A program made the translations under genes and the position numbers. From assembly GCA_900313015.1 (NCBI GenBank), contig OMPR01000014.1, positions 213,506 to 277,505 on the forward strand: a stretch of 64,000 bases of DNA, written 5' to 3'. Position 1 is the first letter of the stretch. Each line of letters opens with the position of its first letter. The notes below the pieces were generated by a model. The model was not told where the DNA came from and did no database searches. It saw nothing but the letters and a program-made list of their open reading frames with translations. The stretch comes from Rhodobacteraceae bacterium EL53. GTDB taxonomy: Bacteria; Pseudomonadota; Alphaproteobacteria; Rhodobacterales; Rhodobacteraceae. Of this stretch, positions 38,101 through 46,723 are shown piece after piece.

Positions 38101-38669
38101 TATCCTTGTTTTTCTTTGCTTTTCCCCCGGGTTACCGCCTCTTGAATGGTTTGACCCAAAACAAATTGCGCGCCCATTTCTTTCATCGCGCGGCCTACGG
38201 CGGCGCGGATGACAGGTTCGCCCAAGCGTTTAACGGCCCCTTTCAAGGTCGCAACGAGACCGGTTCCCTCTTGCAGAACCTTACCTGTCAACATCAACCC
38301 CCATGTGGAGGCATTGACCAACGAGGATGAGGATTGTCCCAGGTGCTGCCCCCAAGCGGATGGCGCAATCTTATCTTCGATCAACGCATCAATGGTGTCT
38401 GCGTCCGGGACCCGCAATAGCGCTTCGGCCAGACACATCAACGCGACGCCTTCGCTGGTGGACAGTCCGTATTCGGCCAGAAACACCTCCATCAGACCCG
38501 GATTGCTATCATTGCGGATCGCTTTGACCAAGCTGGATGCGCGGTTGTGCGACATCGCCCGCTCAACCGAATTCAACGCGTGAACGCTCATAAGATCCCT
38601 GAGAACCTCAGCTTCGGGGCGAAGGTGGTTTTTGCGCAGAGCGGCACGGTGTGTGAGCAAAGTGGTCAT
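35196..38669 (-). CDS. putA: PutA, bifunctional proline dehydrogenase/glutamate-semialdehyde dehydrogenase
   Basis: A 1157-residue enzyme that oxidises proline to glutamate. The N-terminal half is the FAD proline dehydrogenase (IKLSALHPRYEVGQ, LVKGAYWDTEVKRAQ, then FATHNAHTVASI). The C-terminal half is the aldehyde dehydrogenase, with the catalytic cysteine in AGQRCSALRLL and the SETGGLNAMIV-type glutamate region. It lacks an N-terminal ribbon-helix-helix, so it is purely enzymatic. ATG 38669 follows AGGAAG. The divergent Lrp gene 129 bases away probably regulates it. Confidence 0.95.
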   Translation of the reverse strand: MTTLLTHRAALRKNHLRPEAEVLRDLMSVHALNSVERAMSHNRASSLVKAIRNDSNPGLMEVFLAEYGLSTSEGVALMCLAEALLRVPDADTIDALIEDKIAPSAWGQHLGQSSSSLVNASTWGLMLTGKVLQEGTGLVATLKGAVKRLGEPVIRAAVGRAMKEMGAQFVLGQTIQEAVTRGKSKEKQGYTYSYDMLGEAALTAQDAQSFQTAYSDAIRNLAGECNSDDIRSNPGISIKLSALHPRYEVGQKSRVMQELVPITLELAQQAKAAGMGFNIDAEEADRLDLSLDVIEAVLRDPSLSGWDGFGVVVQAYGKRAAPVLDWLNSLAIELDRKIMVRLVKGAYWDTEVKRAQVEGLKDFPVFTRKVATDISYICCARKLLGMTDRIYPQFATHNAHTVASILEMATDKDTFEFQRLHGMGDSLHDLVLKENGTRCRIYAPVGAHRDLLAYLVRRLLENGANSSFVNQIVDETVPAETVAADPFEVHGVGGLNAAVQMPSDLYGAERPNSIGWDLHDDDDLDAIAAARMPFHTHQWQMQPLIAGEVHGTEAREGRNPADHSDLVGTVIQSTHQDVDTALAAATLWNEDAETRARVLNTAADLYEANFGELFAALTREAGKTPLDAISELREAVDFLRYYAVRGTELNSPARGIMACVSPWNFPLAIFTGQIAAALAAGNGVVAKPADPTAIVASIAVGFMHDAGVPVSALQLLPGRGSVVGARVTSDPRIKGVCFTGSTQTAQTINRAMANEITPSAPLIAETGGLNAMIVDSTALPEQAIKDIVASAFQSAGQRCSALRLLYVQEDVAAPFLEMLYGAMDELVVGNPWDLATDVGPVINAGAQDEIMDYIKDARVQNRVLKELNVPTNGTFVAPTVLKVSGIADLEKEVFGPVMHVATYKAADLDKVVNAINATGFGLTFGMHSRIDDRIEQVTSQLNVGNMYINRNQIGAIVGSQPFGGEGLSGTGPKAGGPSYVKRFASEKSLAFSMPTGPVTDQAKIQAAIDKTPRPSRTAISRLQLPGPTGESNVLSTYGRGVFLCLGPTLEAAQNQAQIARAHGCGAVVIAPGAQGEADVDGMLTPDQLGTLSGFDAVVSWANESSLRELRTVLAARDGALIPLINGEDFGDRCHLERHICVDTTAAGGNASLLAQAS

Positions 38670-38715
38670 GTTTCTTCCTGACTCCGAGGTTTGCTCAAGG
38701 ATATCAAAAATTGAC

Positions 38716-38737
38716 AAGTCATACTGACTTATGACTT
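38716..38737. promoter_or_regulatory. Inverted repeat in the putA-lrp intergenic region, candidate PutR/Lrp site
   Basis: AAGTCATA (38716-38723) and TATGACTT (38730-38737) are perfect inverted arms with a 6-base spacer, between the divergent putA and lrp genes. An Lrp/PutR-type dimer could bind here. Unconfirmed. Confidence 0.55.
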
Positions 38738-38797
38738 TACATTTTCAACCCAAAATCACTTAAATTGAACCATCATACAGTCTGATAGGGTATCAAA

Positions 38798-39259
38798 ATG
38801 AAGGATGGCGGGAAACTTGACCGGCATGATCTTGAAATTCTCAAGATTCTCAACACAGAAGGGCGCCTGCCGGTCACTGAGCTGTCGGATCGGGTTGGCT
38901 TGTCGAAATCACCCTGTCAGGCACGGTTGAAACGACTCATCGCTGAGGGGTATATCCGAGGGTTCAAAGCTATCCTTGATCCGCAAAAGCTGGGTCTGGA
39001 ACAGGTCGTGTTTGTTGAAATCAAGCTGACGGATACGACTGAAACTGCCTTGTCTGAATTCAATGCCGCGGTTCAGTCGGTTCCAGAGATTGAACAATGT
39101 CATATGATCGCTGGGGCGTTTGATTACCTGATCAAAGTGCGTACCAAAGACATGAAAAGCTATCGCGAGGTGTTGGGGCGTGTGGTGTCTTCGCTGCCGT
39201 ATGTTGGCAGCACATCGACACATGTTTCGATGCAATCAGTGAAAGATGTCGCCTTTTAA
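38798..39259 (+). CDS. putR: Lrp/AsnC-family regulator, probable PutR
   Basis: A 153-residue Lrp-family protein with an N-terminal HTH (LDRHDLEILKILNTEGRLPVTELSDRVGLSKSPCQARLKRL) and a C-terminal RAM ligand-binding domain (EIEQCHMIAGAFDYLIKVRTKD). It is divergent from putA, the standard arrangement for PutR, the proline-responsive activator of putA in alphaproteobacteria. The family is certain; the symbol is based on gene context. Confidence 0.88.
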   Translation: MKDGGKLDRHDLEILKILNTEGRLPVTELSDRVGLSKSPCQARLKRLIAEGYIRGFKAILDPQKLGLEQVVFVEIKLTDTTETALSEFNAAVQSVPEIEQCHMIAGAFDYLIKVRTKDMKSYREVLGRVVSSLPYVGSTSTHVSMQSVKDVAF

Positions 39260-39363
39260 ATGAAAGATTGCGGCGATGTCCTAACGGAATCGATCAAAGC
39301 GACTAAGATTTTCGATCTCAAGGGAACCCTGCCGACCCATTTTCCAAAGGCCTAGAGCTGATC

Positions 39364-40269
39364 ATGTCGCGACGATACTATAATCTTCCCCCGCTTACGA
39401 CGCTCAGCACCTTTGAAGCCGCAGCCCGTCATCTGAGCTTTAAGGATGCGGCCCAAGAGTTGTCCGTCACACCGGGCGCCGTCAGTCACCAGATCAAAGC
39501 TTTGGAAAGCGAACTGAACACGCCCCTGTTTCTACGCGGTCATCGTGGGGTTGTTTTGACTCCAGATGGCGCGGCTCTGTTTGATACGTTGTCGACCTCG
39601 TTTTTGAAGGTCTCTCAAAGCCTGAATAGCATCCGTGATCGCAATATGACCACTGAAGTGACGATTGGGTCCACAACTGCGGTTGCGGCACAGTGGTTGT
39701 CGCCAACGCTGACCCGGTTCTGGCGAAAGTTTCCTAACCAAGACGTGTATCAGGTTGCGCAGGATCGGTTGTTTCACGCCTGCCCGGAAATTGATCTCTT
39801 CATCCGGTACGGCCGGGATCCAAACTCGACGATGGAACAAACCCCGCTGTTTCGCGACCAATTGGTTCCTGTGGCCAGCCCCGAATTGGCACAAAAACTG
39901 AAAGGGTGCGTGTTAAAGGACATCGCCGGGCAAAGGCTAATTCACCTAGAATCCGCAGACACAAATTGGACGGGCTGGCACGAATGGTTTGGCGAACTTG
40001 GATATCTTGGTGTGGTCTCAACCGGGACGCGGGTCAATCGATACTCTGTTGCGCTCCAAGCAGCGCAGGACGGGGCAGGGCTTGTTCTGGGGTGGCAACG
40101 CTTGATCGCCCCCTTGATTGATGCAGGTAAATTGGCGCCGATCAGACCGCATGTGTTGCCGGCCCCACATCAATTCTATCTTGTCGGACATCCCGACAAA
40201 GACCTTTCTGATGGTGTGCGTACCCTCAAAGACTGGATCACAAACGAGGTTCAACAAAATGACATTTGA
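39364..40269 (+). CDS. LysR-family transcriptional regulator (GcvA-like)
   Basis: A 301-residue LysR regulator with an HTH at about residues 8-65 (LSTFEAAARHLSFKDAAQELSVTPGAVSHQIKALES) and a periplasmic-binding-like effector domain after it. It begins with LPPLTTLSTFEAAARHLSF, the GcvA-subgroup pattern. It lies 140 bases upstream of the MDR/HpbD/dehydratase operon on the same strand and is a candidate regulator of it. The effector is unknown. Confidence 0.86.
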   Translation: MSRRYYNLPPLTTLSTFEAAARHLSFKDAAQELSVTPGAVSHQIKALESELNTPLFLRGHRGVVLTPDGAALFDTLSTSFLKVSQSLNSIRDRNMTTEVTIGSTTAVAAQWLSPTLTRFWRKFPNQDVYQVAQDRLFHACPEIDLFIRYGRDPNSTMEQTPLFRDQLVPVASPELAQKLKGCVLKDIAGQRLIHLESADTNWTGWHEWFGELGYLGVVSTGTRVNRYSVALQAAQDGAGLVLGWQRLIAPLIDAGKLAPIRPHVLPAPHQFYLVGHPDKDLSDGVRTLKDWITNEVQQNDI

Positions 40270-40339
40270 TAGCGGTCTTCATTTTTCCAACCTGCAGCTT
40301 AGACTTCCCAAAGTGTCGTAAAGACGATCCAACATGTTG

Positions 40340-40359
40340 TTCACCTAACGCTAGGTGAA
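40340..40359. promoter_or_regulatory. 20-bp palindrome upstream of the hydroxyproline-betaine operon
   Basis: TTCACCTA (40340-40347) and TAGGTGAA (40352-40359) are perfect inverted arms with a 4-base spacer, 50 bases before the first gene of the operon. It could be a LysR or other repressor site, or a terminator of the LysR gene; no T tract follows, which favours an operator. Confidence 0.6.
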
Positions 40360-40409
40360 TCGTATGACTTTTCCTGCAATTGAGAACTACTAAACAAGGA
40401 CTTGCAGAC

Positions 40410-41501
40410 ATGACCCCACTTGAAATGCATGGTGTCCAATTGATTGGTCACGGCGGTATCGAAAAGTTGGAATACCGTTCGGACCTGCCGGTTCCCACTC
40501 CGGGTCCGGAAGAGGTCCAGATTCGCGTAACTGCAGCGGGCATCAACAACACAGATATCAACACGCGCATCGGCTGGTATTCCAAGGCAGTGACCGCCGA
40601 CACCGAAACGGGCGGTGCCGAGGGGTTCGATAACGTTGATAACGACGATGCCAGTTGGTCCGGAGTGCCGCTTAAGTTTCCGCGCATTCAGGGCGCTGAT
40701 GTGTGCGGCTATATCACGGCTGTTGGGGCGAATGTTGATCCAGCACGGATAGGGGAACGGGTGCTTGTGCAAGCTTTGCAGCCCGTGCGTGATGGAGAGC
40801 CCTTTACCTGCATTACCTTTGGCTCAGAATGCGACGGTGGATTTGCCCAGTTTACCGTGGCGCGATCAGAATTCACGCATGCCATCAACTGCGATTGGAC
40901 GGATGCTGAATTGGCCTCGGTTCCTTGTGCGTATTCCACAGCGGAGAACATGCTGCATCGTGCATCAGTTGGGGCAGAGCGGGTGCTGATTTCAGGGGCA
41001 TCCGGCGGAGTGGGGTCGGCTGCTGTGCAGCTGTGCAAACGGCGCGGGGCTCATGTTATTGCCATTTCATCGGCTGCAAAGGCTGACGACGTGCGCGCTT
41101 TGGGAGCAGATCAGGTGATCGACCGGAACGCGGATCTGGTGTCTTGTCTTGGGGCAATGTCAGTGGATGTGGTGATTGATCTGGTGGCAGGTCCGCAATG
41201 GCCCAATTTTCTAGAGGTTCTGCGCCGTGGTGGACGGTACGCCACAGCTGGGGCAATTGCAGGCCCTATCACGGAACTCGATGTGCGCACACTTTACCTT
41301 AAGGATCTGTCGTTGTTCGGCTCCACCTATCAAGCGGATGAGGTTTTTCCAGATTTGGTATCCTACATTGAACGCGGGGCAATTCAGCCAACATTGTCAG
41401 CGACCTATCCGCTAAAGGACATCGCCCGCGCGCAAGAGGATTTTCTAGCCAAGAAACACACGGGAAAGCTTGTTCTGCTTCCTCCGGAGGTCGCGCAGTG
41501 A
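40410..41501 (+). CDS. Zinc-free MDR alcohol dehydrogenase/quinone oxidoreductase-like
   Basis: A 363-residue medium-chain dehydrogenase. N-terminal [25 protein letters not shown] and the nucleotide fold [22 protein letters not shown] place it with quinone oxidoreductase-like MDR enzymes. ATG 40410 follows AAGGA. It is the first gene of the HpbD and hydroxyproline dehydratase operon and overlaps the HpbD gene by 4 bases, so it likely acts on an intermediate of betaine or hydroxyproline degradation. The substrate is not known. Confidence 0.82.
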   Translation: MTPLEMHGVQLIGHGGIEKLEYRSDLPVPTPGPEEVQIRVTAAGINNTDINTRIGWYSKAVTADTETGGAEGFDNVDNDDASWSGVPLKFPRIQGADVCGYITAVGANVDPARIGERVLVQALQPVRDGEPFTCITFGSECDGGFAQFTVARSEFTHAINCDWTDAELASVPCAYSTAENMLHRASVGAERVLISGASGGVGSAAVQLCKRRGAHVIAISSAAKADDVRALGADQVIDRNADLVSCLGAMSVDVVIDLVAGPQWPNFLEVLRRGGRYATAGAIAGPITELDVRTLYLKDLSLFGSTYQADEVFPDLVSYIERGAIQPTLSATYPLKDIARAQEDFLAKKHTGKLVLLPPEVAQ

Positions 41502-42604
41502 AAATCGCGGAAATTCATATTTACCAGCACGATCTACCGGTGAAGAACGGCCCCTATACGATGGCAAACGCCGAGGTTTGGGCGTTGGACACTACGTTGG
41601 TCAAAATTGTGACGGATACCGGGGTTGTCGGATGGGGAGAGACCTGTCCCGTCGGCCCGACCTACGCCGAAGCTTTTGCCGGAGGTGCGCGGGCGGCTCT
41701 GCTCCAGATGGCCCCTGACTTGATCGGGACGGGCTGTCTGCCGCTGATCCTGCATCGGCAGATGGATGCTTTGTTGAATGGTCACACCTATGCCAAGGCT
41801 GCGTTGGACATTGCGGTGCACGATGCGCTTGGCAAACATCTGGGGCTTTCGGTGGCTGATCTGCTTGGCGGGGCACTGACAGACCGTGTGCCATCCTATT
41901 ATGCAACAGGTGTCGGTGCGCCCGATGACATTGCCAAACTGGCCCGCGAAAAACGTGACGAAGGATATCCGCGCCTTCAGATCAAAGTTGGCGGGCGCCC
42001 GGTAGAGATCGACATCGAAACCATCCACAAGGTCTGGGAAACGGTTGGGACCACAACACGACTTGCCGTAGATGGCAATCGTGGATGGAACACGCGCGAT
42101 GTGTTGCGGGTCAGCCGTGAATGTGGGGATATTCCCTTTATTATGGAACAGCCATGCAATTCGATTGATGACCTGCGCCAAATCCGTCCGCAGATCCGGC
42201 ACGCCCTTTATATGGATGAAAATTCCGTTGATCTGGCCACCGTCGTTCAGGCCGTGGGCACCGGTTTGGTCGATGGATTTGGTATGAAGGTCACCCGTAT
42301 TGGTGGCTTGCACCCTATGCGTAGCTTTCGCGATATCTGTGCCGCGCGCCATTTGCCACACACATGTGACGACAATTGGGGCGGCGACATCATTGCGGCG
42401 ACGTGTACGCATGTTGGCGCGACGGTTGCCCCAGACCGTTTGGAAGGTGTTTGGATTGCAGGCCCCTATATCGACGGTCACTACGACCCTGAAAATGGCG
42501 TAAAAGTGGAAGGCGGGCATATTTCAGTACCTCAGGGACCGGGATTAGGCGTAGTGCCCGAAGAATCTGCATTTGGTGCGCCTATCGCCTCTTTCGGAGG
42601 GTGA
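41498..42604 (+). CDS. hpbD: 4-hydroxyproline betaine 2-epimerase (HpbD-like)
   Basis: A 368-residue enolase-superfamily enzyme (mandelate racemase/muconate lactonising branch) that closely follows the Pelagibaca bermudensis HpbD pattern: [29 protein letters not shown] and [14 protein letters not shown]. The two catalytic lysines are K163 in LQIKVGG and K264 in [11 protein letters not shown]. Metal ligands are D in LAVDGNR, E in MEQP and E in YMDEN. HpbD epimerises trans-4-hydroxy-L-proline betaine to the cis-D form as the first catabolic step. It starts at GTG 41498, overlapping the MDR gene stop. Confidence 0.85.
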   Translation: MKIAEIHIYQHDLPVKNGPYTMANAEVWALDTTLVKIVTDTGVVGWGETCPVGPTYAEAFAGGARAALLQMAPDLIGTGCLPLILHRQMDALLNGHTYAKAALDIAVHDALGKHLGLSVADLLGGALTDRVPSYYATGVGAPDDIAKLAREKRDEGYPRLQIKVGGRPVEIDIETIHKVWETVGTTTRLAVDGNRGWNTRDVLRVSRECGDIPFIMEQPCNSIDDLRQIRPQIRHALYMDENSVDLATVVQAVGTGLVDGFGMKVTRIGGLHPMRSFRDICAARHLPHTCDDNWGGDIIAATCTHVGATVAPDRLEGVWIAGPYIDGHYDPENGVKVEGGHISVPQGPGLGVVPEESAFGAPIASFGG

Positions 42605-42605
42605 A

Positions 42606-43727
42606 ATGAAAATCACGAAAATTGAGCTTTACGATGTTGCGCTGCCTTATTCCGGCGGGACGTATCTGCTGTCCGGGGGGCGGGAATACCAAAGCTTTGA
42701 CGCAGCAATTGTTTGCGTGACGACAGACAACGGAATCCAAGGGTGGGGGGAAAGCACCCCTTTTGGGTCAACCTATATCGCGGCACACGCGCGCGGTGCA
42801 CAGGCTGGAATACACGAAATCGCACCTCATTTGTTGGGTCGGGACCCGCGTCAGGTCGATCGCATCAATGACGTAATGGATGATGCCTTGGTTGGGCATA
42901 ACCATGCGAAAACAGCGCTGGATGTTGCCTGTTGGGATATCTTCGGGAAATCCGTAGATATGCCCGTGTGTGAGCTACTCGGCGGGGCCACTGGGTTTCG
43001 AATGCCCACGATTTCATCCATCTATGCCGGAGATCCCGAAGATATGCGCACCCGCGTGGCTGCGCACCGGGCAAAGGGCTACATGGGTCATTCCGTTAAG
43101 ATTGGCGCGCTTGATTCCGAAGGCGGCCCGGCGTTGGATGCAGAGCGGATCACCGCCGCTTTGGCGGACCGCAAAACCGGCGAGTACTTCATAGTAGATG
43201 CAAACGGTGGGCTTATTCCGGAAACGGCGTTGCGCATGTTGCGCCTGCTTCCCGATGGGTTGGATTTCGTGCTCGAAGCACCCTGTGCCTCTTGGCGAGA
43301 AACGCTCTCACTGCGTCAGCGGTGTCCCGTGCCGATCATCATTGATGAGCTTGCACAGCAGGATCAGGATATCACGCAAATCGTTTCACAAGATATTGCA
43401 GATGGAATTGGTTTGAAAATTTCCAAAGCCGGTGGGCTGACCCAGGGGCGACGCCATCGCGATATCTGCCGATCCGCTGGCCTGACTGTCAGCGTGCAGG
43501 ACACCGTTGGGTCAGACATTGCCTTTGCCGGGGTTGCACATCTGGGGGCAACCGTTCCCGAACGCTATTTGCGGTGTATTCTGGATTGTCGCGACATGGT
43601 GACGTTAGAGACTGCGCGCTTCAACGCGCCGGTGGTCGATGGCGGGGTTCTTGTCCCGAACGCACCGGGTCTGGGGATCGAGGTAAACCGAGATGCAATT
43701 GGCACCCCGACGCAGATTTGGAGCTAG
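42606..43727 (+). CDS. cis-3-hydroxy-L-proline dehydratase-like enolase-superfamily enzyme
   Basis: A 373-residue enolase-superfamily protein with SFDAAIVCVTTDNGIQGWGESTPFGSTYIAAHARG, HSVKIGA and DGIGLKISKAGGLT, as in cis-3-hydroxy-L-proline dehydratases of marine alphaproteobacteria, which convert that amino acid to pyrroline-2-carboxylate. ATG 42606 starts 2 bases after the HpbD stop. In the MDR-hpbD-dehydratase operon it widens the range of proline derivatives used. The substrate assignment is by similarity. Confidence 0.8.
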   Translation: MKITKIELYDVALPYSGGTYLLSGGREYQSFDAAIVCVTTDNGIQGWGESTPFGSTYIAAHARGAQAGIHEIAPHLLGRDPRQVDRINDVMDDALVGHNHAKTALDVACWDIFGKSVDMPVCELLGGATGFRMPTISSIYAGDPEDMRTRVAAHRAKGYMGHSVKIGALDSEGGPALDAERITAALADRKTGEYFIVDANGGLIPETALRMLRLLPDGLDFVLEAPCASWRETLSLRQRCPVPIIIDELAQQDQDITQIVSQDIADGIGLKISKAGGLTQGRRHRDICRSAGLTVSVQDTVGSDIAFAGVAHLGATVPERYLRCILDCRDMVTLETARFNAPVVDGGVLVPNAPGLGIEVNRDAIGTPTQIWS

Positions 43728-43744
43728 TCTGAACGCAAAAAAAG

Positions 43745-43774
43745 CAAGCCGGGCATAAACACATACCCGGCTTG
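43745..43774. terminator. Bidirectional terminator between the dehydratase and caiD genes
   Basis: CAAGCCGGG (43745-43753) and CCCGGCTTG (43766-43774) form a perfect 9-bp stem with a 12-base loop. It has seven A upstream and a T-rich stretch downstream, so it suits both convergent genes. Confidence 0.85.
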
Positions 43775-43785
43775 TATTCCCTTAT

Positions 43786-44571
43786 TTATTTGCCCTGCCA
43801 AACAGGATCACGTTTTTCCGAAAATGCGCGCGCGCCTTCCAGCTGATCTTCGCTGTCATAGAGCACATCAACAGACCGCAGCTGCCGTTTCGTGATCCGG
43901 TTCATCGCATCCTGAAACTTGGCGTCTTCTGCATCCCTAACGATTTCCTTGATCGCAGCGTAAACCAGCGGTGGCCCGCTTGCGAGCAAACGGGCCTGTT
44001 CCCAAGCGCGGTCCATCAATTGATCTGCGGGGACGATTTCATTCACCAAGCCCCAACGGTTCGCCTCTTGCACGTCAAACCAACGGCCTGTCAGCAACAA
44101 CTCCATCGCGATGTGATAGGGAATGCGTTTGGGCAGCTTAACGCTAGCCGCATCTGCCACGGTCCCAGAGCGAATTTCTGGCAATGCAAAAGTGGCATGT
44201 TCCGCAGCAATGATCATATCGGCCGAGATCATCAGCTCTAACCCACCACCGCAGGCGATACCGTTTACCGCTGCAATCACCGGTTTGTTCATATCCCGCA
44301 GTTCCTGCAAACCGCCAAATCCGCCAACACCATAATCGCCGTCAACTTCATCGCCATCAGCTGCCGCTTTGAGATCCCAACCGGGGCAAAAGAACTTGTC
44401 CCCACCACCTGTCAGGATCGCAACACGCAATTCGGGATCATCGCGGAAATCGCGAAACACTTTGCCCATGATCCGGCTTGTCACCAGATCAATGGCGTTT
44501 GCCTTTGGTCGGTCGAGTGTGATTTCAAGAATGGCGCCTTCGCGCCGGGTTGTTACAGGACTATCTGACAT
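43786..44571 (-). CDS. caiD: CaiD-like carnitinyl-CoA dehydratase (enoyl-CoA hydratase family)
   Basis: A 261-residue crotonase-fold enzyme with ILEITLDRPKANAID, GWDLKAAADG, GGFGGLQEL, NGIACGGGLEL and the ending AFSEKRDPVWQGK, all as in CaiD, which interconverts carnitinyl-CoA and crotonobetainyl-CoA. It is the last gene of a minus-strand operon after an NDP-forming acyl-CoA ligase (4 bases apart). It has the CaiD sequence signature, but the natural substrate could be another betaine-type acyl-CoA. Confidence 0.86.
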   Translation of the reverse strand: MSDSPVTTRREGAILEITLDRPKANAIDLVTSRIMGKVFRDFRDDPELRVAILTGGGDKFFCPGWDLKAAADGDEVDGDYGVGGFGGLQELRDMNKPVIAAVNGIACGGGLELMISADMIIAAEHATFALPEIRSGTVADAASVKLPKRIPYHIAMELLLTGRWFDVQEANRWGLVNEIVPADQLMDRAWEQARLLASGPPLVYAAIKEIVRDAEDAKFQDAMNRITKRQLRSVDVLYDSEDQLEGARAFSEKRDPVWQGK

Positions 44572-44574
44572 GGA

Positions 44575-46593
44575 TCAGGCCTTTCTTATCAGGGCATCTA
44601 CAGCAACCGCCCGATCAGCGGTGCAAAGGAGCGGGTTGATTTCAACTTCGCTGACACTGTCGGCGTTTTCAAGAACATAGGATTGAACGCCCATCACCGC
44701 CGCAAGGATCGCATCTATATTGGCAGGCGGTTGACCCCGATAACCCGCGAGGAGCGGCGCAATGCCCAGAGCTTCGAGGGCAGTGCGGATGTCTTCGGGA
44801 CGCGCGGGGATCAGCAAGGATGTGGTATCGCGCAATATCTCAGTCAGAACACCACCAGCACCCAAGGTCAAAACAAACCCATGCGCTGGATCGCGGATAA
44901 CCCCGATCAATAGTTCGGCAACGGTGCCGGTAATCATCTCTTCGATCAGAACCTCTTGCGTTCCTATTTCTTTCGCCACCTGCGCTACTTCGTCTGGCAT
45001 TACTTTTAGGCGGACAGCCGCATGTTCTGATTTATGTGCCAGCCCGACACCCTTGATGGCAAAGGGGGGATGCAATTCGGCAATCGCAGCGCTGATTTGC
45101 GCGCAGCCCTGAACCGACCGGTTCTGCGGCACGGGAACGCCGTGCTGCATCAAGGCGTGTTTAGAGTCTGCCTCGGTCATAGTTTCTGGCAAACCCTCAG
45201 TCTCTCCTGGCAGGCAAACCGGGTCGCTAATTGGGGCTCGTACTGACGCCGCGGCCTCAGTCGCGGCGAGCGCTTCGCGCAGACCCATCATCGGAACGAC
45301 CCCCCCGGCCATCAATTGATCTGCAACATCGGATGGCATCAATTCGGGCAGGCTTGCGACGACGCCAAATCTTGCCCCGGTTTCGCTCCGGACGTGCAGG
45401 GCAGCGTTGGTGGCACATGTCCAATCCGTCGCATCTGTTGTTGGGTAATCCACGATGGAATAGGTCATGGCGATTTCATCGCCGGTCATGCCAGCCCACG
45501 CTTGGGCCATGGCTACCTCATCCCGCCAAACATAGGTGTGATAATCCAACGGATTGTTCAGCGCGACCATAGGACCAAGGGCGCCTCTCAATTGCGTCTG
45601 CTGGCGTGTGCTCAGTTCTGGGAATGTCAACGCGGAGTCGACAGCCATATCCGCAATCAAGCTTGCCTCACCGCCAGAGCAACTGATCGAGGCCATTTTC
45701 GTGTCAGGCAAAGGACCGTAACAGTGCAACAGCTTCAGCGTTTCCAAAAGGTCGGGCAGGGCAGTCAATCGGGGGATGCCAAGACGATTCAGAAAGGCCT
45801 GGGCCCCCGCATCACTCCCCGCAAGTGAAGCTGTGTGCGAAATTGTCGCCTGCTGGGCTTGTTCCGATGCTCCCACCTTGATCGCAACCAAGGGAACCCC
45901 TTTGGCGTGGGCTTTGGCTGCAAGTTGCTCCCAATCGCGCAGGTCTTTGAAACCTTCGATATGCAATCCCACTGCCGTGACGCGTGGATCATCGATCAAG
46001 GCGGATGCGATTTGTGCCTGCGTGCTTTGGGCCATGTTTCCACAGGTCACCATATAGGCAATCGGTAAACCTCGTTGTTGCATCGTCAAATTGATCGAGA
46101 TGTTGGAACTTTGCGTCAAGATCGCAACGCCGCTTTCCACCCGCGAACATCCGTGTTGATCGGGCCACAACAGGGCCCCATCCAACGCATTGACAAAGCC
46201 ATAACAGTTGGGTCCCAAGATGGGCATATCGCCGGCTGCAGAAACCAACTCGGCCTGTAAATCACCTCCGGTTTCGTCTTCTGCCAACGCTTCTGCAAAT
46301 CCAGAAGCAAAACAAACGGCACCGCCTGCGCCCATTTCGGACAGTAATCTGACGGTTTCGATTGTCGCATGCCGATTAATCCCGATGAACACTGCATCAG
46401 GGGCAGCTGGCAGCGCCTCCAACGTGGGATAAACGGGCAGTCCGGCAACCTCAGTTGCTTTGGGGTGAACTGCCCAAACCTCGCCTTGAAACCCCATATT
46501 CTGAGATTGCAAAATCACCTGTTGGCACCACGCCCCACCGCCTACGACGGCAATGGTTTTCGGGCGCAGTAGTCGCGAAAGGTCTCGGGTCAT
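44575..46593 (-). CDS. NDP-forming acyl-CoA synthetase (acetate-CoA ligase family)
   Basis: A 672-residue fusion of a CoA-binding domain, a ligase domain and a C-terminal ATP-grasp domain, like ADP-forming acetyl-CoA synthetase. The N-terminus is LSRLLRPKTIAVVGGGAW; the phosphohistidine context is ISHTASLAGSD; ATP-grasp motifs IKGVGLAHKSEHAAVRL and TLGAGGVLTEIL follow. Located between CaiD and an acyl-CoA dehydrogenase, it probably supplies the CoA thioester of carnitine or a related acid in place of CaiC or CaiB. That role is inferred. Confidence 0.87.
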   Translation of the reverse strand: MTRDLSRLLRPKTIAVVGGGAWCQQVILQSQNMGFQGEVWAVHPKATEVAGLPVYPTLEALPAAPDAVFIGINRHATIETVRLLSEMGAGGAVCFASGFAEALAEDETGGDLQAELVSAAGDMPILGPNCYGFVNALDGALLWPDQHGCSRVESGVAILTQSSNISINLTMQQRGLPIAYMVTCGNMAQSTQAQIASALIDDPRVTAVGLHIEGFKDLRDWEQLAAKAHAKGVPLVAIKVGASEQAQQATISHTASLAGSDAGAQAFLNRLGIPRLTALPDLLETLKLLHCYGPLPDTKMASISCSGGEASLIADMAVDSALTFPELSTRQQTQLRGALGPMVALNNPLDYHTYVWRDEVAMAQAWAGMTGDEIAMTYSIVDYPTTDATDWTCATNAALHVRSETGARFGVVASLPELMPSDVADQLMAGGVVPMMGLREALAATEAAASVRAPISDPVCLPGETEGLPETMTEADSKHALMQHGVPVPQNRSVQGCAQISAAIAELHPPFAIKGVGLAHKSEHAAVRLKVMPDEVAQVAKEIGTQEVLIEEMITGTVAELLIGVIRDPAHGFVLTLGAGGVLTEILRDTTSLLIPARPEDIRTALEALGIAPLLAGYRGQPPANIDAILAAVMGVQSYVLENADSVSEVEINPLLCTADRAVAVDALIRKA

Positions 46594-46723
46594 GTCTTGG
46601 CCATTTCATGCATGGGTATTGAGACGCCCCCCGGTAACAAATCGGGAAGGCCGAGTTCATGGCATCGGGATGGAAACGCAGGCGACGATCAGACACCCGG
46701 CGGCTCACATCCCGAACGTGACT

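Noticed and set aside
41534..42520. 328-codon minus-strand frame opposite hpbD
   Set aside because: Antisense shadow of a gene with clear enolase-superfamily motifs.
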